Below are positions 7,610-16,300 of a stretch of DNA of 44,366 nt, in pieces. The stretch's first letter is position 1. Each line of letters starts with the position of its first letter. The position numbers were made by a program, and so were the translations under genes. The notes below the pieces were generated by a model, which was not told the DNA's origin, searched no databases, and saw only the letters and a program-made list of their open reading frames with translations. The stretch spans positions 1 to 44,366 of the forward strand of contig JAPLNB010000180.1 of assembly GCA_026693085.1 (NCBI GenBank), read 5' to 3'. Source of the stretch: Planctomycetota bacterium. Lineage in GTDB: Bacteria > Planctomycetota > Phycisphaerae > Tepidisphaerales > Tepidisphaeraceae.

Positions 7610-8131
7610 CTATTTTATCCCCAGCTCCTTCACGGTGAACAACGCCTCCAGCTTCACGCCCGCCTTTTCGATGTTCTCTCGCGCTCCCTCCATGCGGTCG
7701 ATCACGGCTACGATCTTGTCGACCTTCGCCCCCGCCTGCTCGAGCGACTTGACCGCCTCCAGCACCTGGCCGCCGGTCGTCAGCACGTCCTCGACGATCA
7801 TGACGGTGTCGCCCGCCTCGAGCATGCCTTCCACAAGTTTGCTCGTGCCGTAGTCCTTTTTCTGGTTGCGGACAATGACAAACGGCTTGCCGCTCGCCAT
7901 GCTCGCCGCCGCCGCCAGCGACACCGCGCCCAGTTCCGCCCCTGCGATCCGATTCACGGCCGGCGAGATCCGCTCGGCAAACATCTTCCCCAGCTCCCGC
8001 AGCACGTCCGGCTGCGTCTCGAACCGGTACTTGTCGAGGTAATAATTGCTCTTCCGTCCGCTGCGCAGGGTGAATTCGCCTCGCAACAGCGACACATCCG
8101 CAATCCGCTTAGCCAGTTCTTCGCGTGTCAT
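7610..8131 (-). CDS. pyrE: Orotate phosphoribosyltransferase
   Basis: The enzyme joins orotate to PRPP to give OMP in pyrimidine synthesis. The start was set at ATG 8131 (MTREELAKRI), a typical N-terminus that leaves 173 residues and avoids overlap with the upstream pseudopilin gene; a G-rich stretch precedes it. The substrate loop includes TLRSGRKSNYYLDK (21-34), and the PRPP-binding motif VMIVEDVLTTGGQ lies at 110-122. The mobile catalytic loop RNQKKDYGTSK (88-98) has the conserved lysines. It is the last gene in line behind the pseudopilin operon, 46 bases away, and may be co-transcribed with it although the functions are unrelated. Confidence 0.93.
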   Translation of the reverse strand: MTREELAKRIADVSLLRGEFTLRSGRKSNYYLDKYRFETQPDVLRELGKMFAERISPAVNRIAGAELGAVSLAAAASMASGKPFVIVRNQKKDYGTSKLVEGMLEAGDTVMIVEDVLTTGGQVLEAVKSLEQAGAKVDKIVAVIDRMEGARENIEKAGVKLEALFTVKELGIK

Positions 8132-8177
8132 GCCCCCCACTATCTGCGCCGCGCGGCCAAGCGTCAACGGCAGCGCC

Positions 8178-8597
8178 TCAATCGCCAAGCCGAGCCGCCG
8201 CGATTCGCCACCGGCCATCGGCACGAACGACCGTCAGAGTCTGCTGGCCGATGCGCCCTTCCAGTTTACCCTCAATCGCGACTTCCATCGCTAAGGCCTG
8301 CGGCGCAACCTGCACCGACACCGCCGCCCCATCGTCGGCAAGAGCCTTCGGCAATGCCACGGCCCACTTCTGCTCGGGCACCTCGGCCTGCCAGGACGAA
8401 AGCCGCTCATCGACCGATGCCGCCCCCGCCAGGAGCATCTGCCGCAACTGCGCCTCGCAACGGGTCTGCCGCGTCCGTTTCGCCTCGTGCGCGAACAACG
8501 CCGACATCACCGCCAACGCCACGCCAACCATGCCGATCAGGATGATCGCCATCAACGTCGCAAACCCGCGAGAACGACTGGATCGTGCCGGTTTCAT
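8178..8597 (-). CDS. Pseudopilin-like protein, GspK-like position (no Glu5)
   Basis: The protein has 139 residues. A short basic leader ends at RSRG, followed by FATLMAIILIGMVGVALAVM, a class III (prepilin) cleavage site G/F and a hydrophobic stalk. Position 5 after the cut is Met instead of Glu, as in GspK-type tip pseudopilins. The rest is a small globular domain with a Cys in TRCEAQL. It is the last gene of the secretion operon and its ATG overlaps the preceding stop (ATGA at 8594-8597). It is probably cleaved by a prepilin peptidase encoded elsewhere. Confidence 0.7.
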   Translation of the reverse strand: MKPARSSRSRGFATLMAIILIGMVGVALAVMSALFAHEAKRTRQTRCEAQLRQMLLAGAASVDERLSSWQAEVPEQKWAVALPKALADDGAAVSVQVAPQALAMEVAIEGKLEGRIGQQTLTVVRADGRWRIAAARLGD

Positions 8598-9049
8598 TGT
8601 GAATCCCTCCCGGTCAGTTGCATCTGGCTGATGAGGACGAGTTCATCGCTGCGTTTCATCGGCCCGTCCTGGACCTTGAGGACGGCCACCGCGCCGCGGA
8701 CTTCAAATACAAAGTCCGCCCCAAGCCCCGTCCAACGTCGCTCCTGCGCGCTGTCGGCCCGAACCACCGTTTGATCTGCCGTGACGTGCCAGGTGACAAT
8801 TCCCTGGTCTGGGCGCGTCATGACCAGCTTGCCGCCGGTCGCCTGGAGCTGGTTGGCGCCCCAGACATCGGCTCGCAGCGCGCGGACAAGGCCGTCGAAC
8901 CGCGTCGTTTGCGTCTGGATATCCTGCCCCGAACGGGTCACTCGCAGGATCGAAATAAACAGTCGCCCAGCCACCAGCGAGAAAACCCCCAGCAGCGCGA
9001 GCACGATCAGCATGGTATACAGCGCAAATCCGCGGCGATGGGGGTTCAT
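8594..9049 (-). CDS. Pseudopilin-like protein, GspJ-like (no Glu5)
   Basis: The start was set at ATG 9049 because GGAGG stands just upstream and the preceding gene's stop overlaps it (9046-9049). This gives 151 residues beginning MNPHRRG, with a G/F prepilin cut followed by FALYTMLIVLALLGVFSL. Position 5 is Thr instead of Glu. The globular part (about 50-150) is beta-rich, as in GspJ (IVTWHVTADQTVVRAD, then a strand-rich end with ELVLISQMQL). It likely forms part of a minor-pseudopilin tip complex with its neighbours. The GspJ label rests on gene order and general character only. Confidence 0.7.
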   Translation of the reverse strand: MNPHRRGFALYTMLIVLALLGVFSLVAGRLFISILRVTRSGQDIQTQTTRFDGLVRALRADVWGANQLQATGGKLVMTRPDQGIVTWHVTADQTVVRADSAQERRWTGLGADFVFEVRGAVAVLKVQDGPMKRSDELVLISQMQLTGRDSQ

Positions 9050-9420
9050 TGGGCCCTCCCTTCGGCCGGCAGCGACTTGCGCGGCACAAGGGCAACCAGG
9101 CTGGCTTGTTGATCGCGAAACGCGACGCGAACTTCGGCCCATGCGAGTCCGCGAGCATCCGCCGCGCCTTCGGCCGGGTGGATCGTGATACGGGTGTCGT
9201 CATCGTCGGCCGCGGTCTTCCCGGAGGTCTGCAGATCGGCCAAGACGCGCTCGGCGATGCGGACGGCCGCACGCGAGTCCGCCAGCTTCTGCTGGGCGCG
9301 GTTCTGCCGGTTCATGGCAATCGCCAAGACCGTCGCCAACGTCGCCACCAGAATCAGCCCGCCGATCACGTCCATCAACATGAAGCCACGCCGGTGCGCG
9401 TCTCTTAGAACTTGTCCCAT
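9046..9420 (-). CDS. Pseudopilin-like protein, GspI-like (Asp5)
   Basis: This 124-residue protein begins MGQVLRDAHRRG, with a G/F cleavage site followed by FMLMDVIGGLILVATLATVL, a typical prepilin stalk. Position 5 is Asp, a conservative but rare change from the usual Glu. A charged helix (QNRAQQKLADSRAAVRIAERVL) continues into a small domain. Its start overlaps the end of the GspF-like gene by 16 bases and its stop overlaps the next pseudopilin, so the whole set is translationally coupled. Confidence 0.7.
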   Translation of the reverse strand: MGQVLRDAHRRGFMLMDVIGGLILVATLATVLAIAMNRQNRAQQKLADSRAAVRIAERVLADLQTSGKTAADDDDTRITIHPAEGAADARGLAWAEVRVAFRDQQASLVALVPRKSLPAEGRAQ

Positions 9421-10712
9421 TGCAGACCTACCTTCTCGATGAGCCGGATCATCGGCTGAAAGATGCTCATCGCCACGCCGCAGACCACGATACCGAAGAT
9501 CAACGAGGTCAACGGACCGACCGCGCCCTGCAGGACGAGGACCATGCGGCTGAAACGCGTTTCGTAGTATCGCCAGAGAAACTCGAACACCTCGGCCATG
9601 CCACCCGACGCCTGCGCGGTGCCCACCATGCCGACCAATAGCGCAGGCAAACCCGCGTGTCGGGCCGCGTCGGCCGCGGTCAGACCTTCGCGGATGCAGT
9701 CGAGCCAGTCATGGATCTGCCCGCGCAGCACCGGATTGATCTCCAGATCGACCGCCTCGTCCAGCGCCCGGTCGAGCGGAAAGCCGGCGCGGAGCGCCGT
9801 GACGGCGACTCGGCAAACGTCGGCCAGGCCGCGGTCGCGAACAACGCCTCGCGCAAACGGCGTGTACCAGAGCACCCAGCCGATCCACTTCCTGCGCGGA
9901 CGCAAGTGGTCGGCCGGAATAAAAACCTCCCACAGCCGCATCGCCGGGTAGAGCAACAGCATCGCGCCCCCAATCGGCAGGATGATCCACGCGGCAACCG
10001 TGCCGATGGTGAGCATCCATCCCATGATCGCCGGCGGCGTCATGTCGAAATCCTTCATGATCTGCTGGAACTTCGGCAACACCCAGATCACGTAAACGCT
10101 GACCGTGCACCCTATGCACACGAGCACGGTCAGAACATACGCGACGTCGATCATGCCCGTCGAGAACTCGCCCGACCGATTCTTCCGCTCCTGGACCACC
10201 AGGCTGCGGAGCATTCCCGGCAGATTGCCCAGCCGCTGCGCCGCACCGGTCAGCCGCAGCGCCCGCTGCGGCATCTCCGGCACCTGCGTCTCGAGCGCTA
10301 TGTCCAATGGAGCGCCCATCTCCAGCAGATCGCAGACGCCTCCGATGCAACGCGCAGTCCTGGCGGTTTCGCTGTATTGCGCCGCCCTGAGCATTCGCGG
10401 CAGCGGCAGATTGAGGCGAACGGCCTGCTCAACATAGCTGAGCACCACCGCGGCACGTCGCCGCCGAAGCGTTCGCATGAACTGCGTCAGACAGACCACA
10501 AACAGCAGAAACGCCGCGGGACCGAGGACGATCGATAGTGCCATCGAGCCGGCGCTGACGATCCCCCCGAAGATCGCCATGCCCAGCAGCACCGCGCACG
10601 ACCAGCCCATGAGCATTGCAGCGGACCGGATGAACCGCGACCACCGGAACGAGCCGTCACGCGGCATCCTTCCAAATGGGTCGGCCGAGCGATAGGAAAT
10701 TGGCTGGCTCAT
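9405..10712 (-). CDS. GspF/PilC-like inner-membrane protein, second copy
   Basis: This 435-residue platform protein of the T2SSF family forms the inner-membrane base that couples the ATPase to pseudopilus assembly. Two T2SSF cytoplasmic helical domains are visible (about 95-200 and 300-405), each followed by membrane segments; RLGNLPGMLRSL and GTAQASGGMAEVFEFL correspond to the conserved GxxxGxL/V signatures. The N-terminus carries two extra hydrophobic segments (about 32-80), unlike the first copy. Its ATG overlaps the stop of the first GspF-like gene (10709-10712). Two GspF-type proteins in one operon is less usual than one and suggests a heteromeric platform. Confidence 0.85.
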   Translation of the reverse strand: MSQPISYRSADPFGRMPRDGSFRWSRFIRSAAMLMGWSCAVLLGMAIFGGIVSAGSMALSIVLGPAAFLLFVVCLTQFMRTLRRRRAAVVLSYVEQAVRLNLPLPRMLRAAQYSETARTARCIGGVCDLLEMGAPLDIALETQVPEMPQRALRLTGAAQRLGNLPGMLRSLVVQERKNRSGEFSTGMIDVAYVLTVLVCIGCTVSVYVIWVLPKFQQIMKDFDMTPPAIMGWMLTIGTVAAWIILPIGGAMLLLYPAMRLWEVFIPADHLRPRRKWIGWVLWYTPFARGVVRDRGLADVCRVAVTALRAGFPLDRALDEAVDLEINPVLRGQIHDWLDCIREGLTAADAARHAGLPALLVGMVGTAQASGGMAEVFEFLWRYYETRFSRMVLVLQGAVGPLTSLIFGIVVCGVAMSIFQPMIRLIEKVGLQWDKF

Positions 10713-11983
10713 ACGCCTCCGACGGAACGAATGAGTCTCACGAGGGGCATGACCAGAGCGGCAATCACCGCACCGACCATGACCGCCGTCAGCAACAGCA
10801 GCAGCGGCGAAAGGATCCCCGGCAGCAATCCCAATCGCATCTCAGCCTGCTCCTGATACATCTGCGTCAGGCTCTGGAGGGTCTGCGCCAGGCTGCGGTT
10901 TTCAATGCCCAGGCCTATGGCGGCGATGACGACCGGCGGCAGCACGCGCCCGCGCCCCGCCGCGGAAAAAGGCTTGCCGGACTCCAGGACGGCGATCAGC
11001 GACAGGCCGTCGTCTCGCAACGCCGGCGAACCGCACACATCGCCAGCCAGCTCGATCGCCGTCGGCAGATCCAGCCCCGCCTCCACCCCCAGCCGCAACC
11101 CATTGCACCAGCCGGCCAACAGGTTTCGCTTGAGCACCGGCCCGATCAGCGGCAACGGCAGCACCAGCACATCGGCCAGTTTCCGATCCAATCCCCTCGC
11201 TCGCAGCATCAGCCCGATCAGCGGGGCGGCCAATACGATCGCCAAAAACGCAACCGCAACGCCAGGCAACCCCTTCCCCAACGCCATCACGATCTCCGTT
11301 ATCACCGGCATCTGAACCTTGAAGCTCGCGAAAATCGCTCGGAATGAGGGCAGCACGTACCACCCGAGAAACGCCACGATCATCGCCAAGCCGACCATCA
11401 CCATCAGCGGATATGCGAAACTTCGCCAGAGCAGCGCCCGCATCCGCCGAACCAGTTCCAGGTGCCGCGACAGGCTGAACAGCATGCCGGGCAGGTTGTT
11501 GGCCCGGACTCCAGCCTCGATCAGCCGGCCATACATCGACGGAAACTGCCCCTGATGCCTCTCCAGCGCCGCCCCCAGGGCAACGCCTTTTTCCAACTCG
11601 TCGGCAATTTGCCGCACCGTGGTCGAAAGCCGGCCGCTACGCATGTCCTGGGCGATTAACCGCAGACCCTGCTCGATCGGCAAGCCCGCGGCAGTCAGAT
11701 AGCCCAGTTGCTGATTGAACGCGATGAAATCGTCGCCTCGCAGCGCCTTGGGCTTCGCCGCCTCACCGGCTGGGACAAGCTCAATCACCCGCAGATGCAT
11801 CGCCTCAAGCTGCAGCACCGCCTCATCCGCACTGGCCGCATCGATCGTGCCGGAAAGCGGCTGGCCTTCGACCGTCTGGGCCTGATACGCAAATGTACAA
11901 ATTGCCTGCGTGGTAAGCGTCATGGGTGTCGATCCGTAGAAGTCTGAAATTTGAAAATCAGGAGTAGCGCTCGCCGGGGTCAT
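10709..11983 (-). CDS. GspF/PilC-like inner-membrane protein, first copy
   Basis: This 424-residue T2SSF-family protein has the standard layout: a FAYQA...GTIDAASADEAVLQLEAMHLRVIEL N-terminal domain, a first T2SSF domain (GYLTAAGLPIEQGLRLIAQD, about 93-200), membrane segments near 205-230, a second T2SSF domain and a C-terminal membrane hairpin. ANNLPGMLFSLS is the conserved signature of domain one. ATG 11983 overlaps the stop of the ATPase gene (ATGA); ATG 11923 (MTLTTQAI) is an alternative that gives a more canonical N-terminus. It acts in the inner membrane with the ATPase immediately upstream. Confidence 0.9.
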   Translation of the reverse strand: MTPASATPDFQISDFYGSTPMTLTTQAICTFAYQAQTVEGQPLSGTIDAASADEAVLQLEAMHLRVIELVPAGEAAKPKALRGDDFIAFNQQLGYLTAAGLPIEQGLRLIAQDMRSGRLSTTVRQIADELEKGVALGAALERHQGQFPSMYGRLIEAGVRANNLPGMLFSLSRHLELVRRMRALLWRSFAYPLMVMVGLAMIVAFLGWYVLPSFRAIFASFKVQMPVITEIVMALGKGLPGVAVAFLAIVLAAPLIGLMLRARGLDRKLADVLVLPLPLIGPVLKRNLLAGWCNGLRLGVEAGLDLPTAIELAGDVCGSPALRDDGLSLIAVLESGKPFSAAGRGRVLPPVVIAAIGLGIENRSLAQTLQSLTQMYQEQAEMRLGLLPGILSPLLLLLTAVMVGAVIAALVMPLVRLIRSVGGV

Positions 11984-13068
11984 GCATCTTCCCCAAAGAC
12001 GCGCCGCACCTCCGTGGCATCGGTCAGGCCCCGGATCACCAGATCGTCCGCCACAGCCCTCATGCTAGCATATCGCGATTGCGATTGATAGCTTTTTCTA
12101 AGCCGATCCGCGTCGCCTCGCTCCAGAACCGCCTTCCGCAACGCATCATCCATCACCACCATCTCGGCCGCTGGCACTCGGCCGCGGTATTCACCGCCGT
12201 TCACCGTTCGCCGCAGCAGCCGCTGGGCAACAACGCCAAACAGCGCGCTGGTGATCTGATAAGGCTCCAAACCCATCTCAAACAGGCGCGAAATCGCGCC
12301 CGCCGGGCTGGCCGCGTGAAGTGTGCAGATCAGCCGATGCCCGGACAGCGCCGCCTGAATCGCCAGCGACGCGGTGGCGGCGTCGCGGATCTCGCCGAGC
12401 ATCAGGATCTGCGGGTCCTGGCGCAGAATGCTCTTCAGCGCCCGCTCGTACGTCATTTCACCAAACGCCGAAACCTCGATCTGCGTCACCCCGGGCAGAT
12501 TCCGCTCCACAGGGTCCTCGAGACAGATGATGCTCAGCCCCGGCGAAAGCTCGACGATCTTCTGAAGCAAAGCGTAGATCGTTGTCGTCTTGCCCGACCC
12601 CGCCGGTCCCGTCATGGCAAGCATCCCCGCATCGCTGCGGACAAAACGCATCAAGCCGTCCATCACCTGTCCCGGCAGATCGAGCTGGTCCAGCGTTCGC
12701 GGCTGAATCAACTCCGCCGGCAGCCGCACCGCCGCGCGGATCCCCTGCGAGGTCGGAATGATCGCCAGCCGCATCTCCAACGGAGCTTCAGCCGCCGGCA
12801 ACGCGACACGCAGCCGCCCCTCCTGCGGAATGTCCAGCCGATACGTCAAGAGCTGCGCCATCACCATCAGGCGATTGACGATCGTGCGCCCAACAGCCGG
12901 ATCGTACTGGCCCGCGATGTGCAGCAGCCCATCAACCCGGTATCTCACATCATACCCGTCGGCGGTGGGCTCGATATGCACGTCTGACGCGCGCTGACAC
13001 AACGCCTGATTCAGAATCTGATCGACAAACTGCCTGGCATCATTGGGCGGGGTGGAATCCTCTGGCAT
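11980..13068 (-). CDS. GspE/PilB-type secretion ATPase
   Basis: This hexameric AAA-like ATPase powers pseudopilus or pilus assembly. At 362 residues it is short, lacking the usual N-terminal domain that docks on GspL/PilN. The N2 domain has ASDVHIEP (27-34). Walker A is GPAGSGKT (154-161), the Asp box CLEDPVE is near 182-188, Walker B ILMLGEIRD is at 221-229, and the His box LICTLHA at 246-252. The tetracysteine zinc motif found in many GspE proteins is absent. ATG 13068 (MPEDSTPP) was chosen as start; a longer frame to 13128 has no better site. It opens the operon, and the 225-base spacer upstream holds the terminator of the giant exoprotein gene. Confidence 0.92.
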   Translation of the reverse strand: MPEDSTPPNDARQFVDQILNQALCQRASDVHIEPTADGYDVRYRVDGLLHIAGQYDPAVGRTIVNRLMVMAQLLTYRLDIPQEGRLRVALPAAEAPLEMRLAIIPTSQGIRAAVRLPAELIQPRTLDQLDLPGQVMDGLMRFVRSDAGMLAMTGPAGSGKTTTIYALLQKIVELSPGLSIICLEDPVERNLPGVTQIEVSAFGEMTYERALKSILRQDPQILMLGEIRDAATASLAIQAALSGHRLICTLHAASPAGAISRLFEMGLEPYQITSALFGVVAQRLLRRTVNGGEYRGRVPAAEMVVMDDALRKAVLERGDADRLRKSYQSQSRYASMRAVADDLVIRGLTDATEVRRVFGEDA

Positions 13069-13142
13069 GGCGACGATTCTAACACGTCGGCCAAACAGAG
13101 TCGCATCCTGCCGCATGAGCACAACCAAGGGCGCAAAGAGAA

Positions 13143-13167
13143 ACCGCGTGCTTTGTCAGCACGCGGT
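13143..13167 (-). terminator. Intrinsic terminator of the giant exoprotein gene
   Basis: ACCGCGTGCT and AGCACGCGGT pair over 10 bp with a 5-base loop. On the minus strand the stem is followed by TTTCTCTTTG. It lies about 190 bases past the stop of the 5-kb gene and before the start of the secretion ATPase, so it separates the two transcripts. Confidence 0.65.
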
Positions 13168-13353
13168 GTTCTGTTTCTCCAAGGCCGCAAGCCCAAGGCC
13201 CGACGGCACACTCCTGCAACGCCAAGCGACCACCCACAGCCGCCCGGCCACCACACGGCACATATCGCACCTGACTCGTCCGATGTTATGCCGCGTGAGC
13301 GGACGGAGTCAAGAGTGTTTTTCGTGGAATCATCGCCGTCAGCGGAAACACAC

Positions 13354-16300
13354 TCAGGAGCGGCTATCGAGCGGATCGTCAGGGCTGCGCAGCGACAGCG
13401 TATCGATAAGCCCGATGAACGGCTGCTCTGTCGCAGGCAACCTGGGCCCCGATTGCAAACGCAAACCGGCAACACCTGATGACGCTGACAGTGGCCCCAA
13501 TTGCCCGATGAACGCGCTGTCGATCAGGAAGTAATCGTCCGAGTTCACCACCCCATCGTAGTTGAAATCGCCGTTGCCATAGCCGCCCTGCTGGCTGACG
13601 AATCCCGAATCGGCCAGGAAGTAATCATCGGCATTCACGATGCCGTCCAGGTTCGCGTCGCCATTCCAGGTGTACTTGACGACGGTGGCGTTGGGCCCGG
13701 ACCCGTAATCGATGAACGTTCCGTCGCCTTTGTCATTGGGACCGATCGCGAGGCCCGTCGGCCCCGCGGCGGCCTTGGCGGCGGAAGACATGATGCCGTT
13801 CCCGGTCCATGCGCCGTCGGCCCGGCCGGACTTCACAAGTTCGCGGATCGCCGCGGCGTCGGGAACCTTGACGAACAGGTCGTTGTCCGCCAGGTCCAGC
13901 GTGGCGGCCGGGCCAAGGGTCAATGTGCCCACTCGCAACGGCGTCGCCCCGCCAGGCGGCAAGGCCACGCTTGCCGAACCACTGATGCTCAACGTCGCCA
14001 GATCGATCATACCCGGGTTGTACACGTTCAGCCGAACCGTCGCACTGTCATAAGTGATCGGCGAAGTCCCAAAGGTCACCTGCGCCGGATCGACCGCCAA
14101 GCTGTCCGTGTCCTTCATTCCGGCGATTTCCAGGATGTCGTCGCCGCCGCCCCCATCGTAGTTCAGCATGCCCGGGGTAATGCGGTCGCCACCGAGGAAA
14201 GTGACCGTCAGCACATCATCGCCATCCCCGGCGGACACGAGGACCTGGCTGGTCTGCGACAGGGCTATGCCCATCATGAAGGTCTGGTTCTGCTCGAAAA
14301 ACAGGTCGTTGTAATCAACCCGGACCCGCATCGTGTCGTTGCCGGCGCCGCCTTTTATCAAGACCATGGACGGCCCGTAATCCGCCGTCCCCGGGACAAA
14401 GGCCCACACCGTGTAAATGCCGATTCCCTCCGCCGGATCCGGATCCGTGAAGCTCGTGCTGTCAGCCGCCAGCGTAGCGATGAGGCTGCCCTGCACGCCG
14501 TCGTCCCGGTAGACCTGGTAGCCGTCTTCATTGGTTGCGTTGTCCTTCCACCGCAATTCCAGTTGTCCGCCAGCCAGCAGAGTGCCCCTCAGGTCCGTCG
14601 GCCGCGCCAGCATCGTCACGGTCGTCTTGACGGTCGCCGTGCCCGACACGGAGCCGAACGTCGCCTGCACCACGGTCGTCGCGGAGGACGATGGAGCGGT
14701 AAACAGACCGTCCTGGGTGATCTGTCCGCCTCCGGAGACAACGCTCCAAGTCGCAACGGGATTGCCCGCCATCGGCTGCGTGAACTGGTCGGCAACCACG
14801 GCCGAGAACTGCTGCGTCGCGTTGTGCTCGAGCTCGACGGAGGCCGGGTGAACCGTGACGCCGCTGAGCACCTGATCGACCGTCACCGTCACATCGCTGG
14901 TCACAAACTGCCCCGAGGAATCGGTGATCATCGCGGTGAACGTGTAGACGCCGGCCTGGTGGAACGTGACGGTCGTGGTTTTGGCGGCGTTGGTGGCATT
15001 GACCGAGAAATCGGGGCTTTGGGCGCCGGCGGGAAGGGTGGTGACGGCCCAATCGTAATGGAGATTGGCTTCGCCGTGGTCGTCGGCGCCAAGCACGGAC
15101 AAAGCGGTCGTCGTCGTAATGACCGGATCGTCGGCAGAATTGGCGGCGGTCTTGACCGTGGGCGCTTTGTTGGCGACTGCAACTTTATCGACCGTCGAAG
15201 TGCCCAGCTTGGTGTTGACGCGGCTGGTTGCGGCCAGACCGATGTAGGCCGTCGTGTTCATCGAAAGGGTCGTGCTGCCAACCTGGGTCCAGTCATTGGT
15301 GCCGCCCGTGGCCGAGATGTACCCGGTGAAGGTGGTTCCGGCGCGAACGAGCTTGACATAGTACGGGGTAGCCGCGGTTGTCAGGCCGGTGACGGTGCTC
15401 GTGGCGCCGCCGATGGTTTTGCGGTATTGCATGATGGCGCCGTTGCTGGGAGTCAGGTAGACCATCATGTTCCTGGCATTGGCATTGAGCGTCTCGCGGA
15501 TCATGACGCCGACTTTGGCCGAGTCGTCCGTGTTCTCGATCGTGGAGACGCGCGCCACGATCTGGCCGTCGCCGATCAGCGGCTGATAGGTGTAGCGGAA
15601 GGAATCGGTGGTGCCGGCGATGTCGCTGCCGCTGCTGATGAGGGTATAAACTCCGCCGGACAAGCCGCTGGCCCCGCCGCCGCCGACTGAGCCGACGTCC
15701 TTCGATGTCCACGGCGACGGCAGCGCCGCGGCCGCCGGCGTCGCGGTAAAAATCGACGTCGGATACAGGCCCACGCCGGTCCCTTTCAGGCCTATCACGC
15801 GGTAATAATATTTCTTGAGCGGCTGGACGGTCGTGTCGGTGTGGGTCGTGATGTTGCCGGCAACCGTCGCCAACGTGGTAAACGTGTCGCCATCGGTTGA
15901 CCGCTCGATCCGATAGCCGGTTTCCACGGACAGATCGGTCCAGCGGAAGACGATGCGGTTGTATGCCACCGAGTCAAAGGCCGTCCCCACCACCGCCGGC
16001 AAACGGGTATAGGCGTTGGACGCCGCCGTTGCCAGCCCGTCGCCGAGAGAACTGGTCGGCACAACGCGGTAGTAGTAGACCGTACTGTTGCTCAGGCCGG
16101 TGTCGGTCCAACTCGGGACGTTCTTGCCGACCGTGCCGCGGGAGGTGAACGTGCTGCCGTCGGTGGATCGCTCGATGCGGTAGCCGCTCTCGCCGCTGGT
16201 GTCTTTCCAGTTCAACACCAGCGAACTGGTGCTCGGCGAGGTAATCGTCAGGCCCGTCGGAGCCGACGGGCGATTGACGGCATAGGCCACATTGGAGGGA

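Noticed and set aside
13501..15690. 729-codon + strand frame opposite the giant exoprotein
   Set aside because: Low-complexity antisense translation; the minus strand has clear domains.
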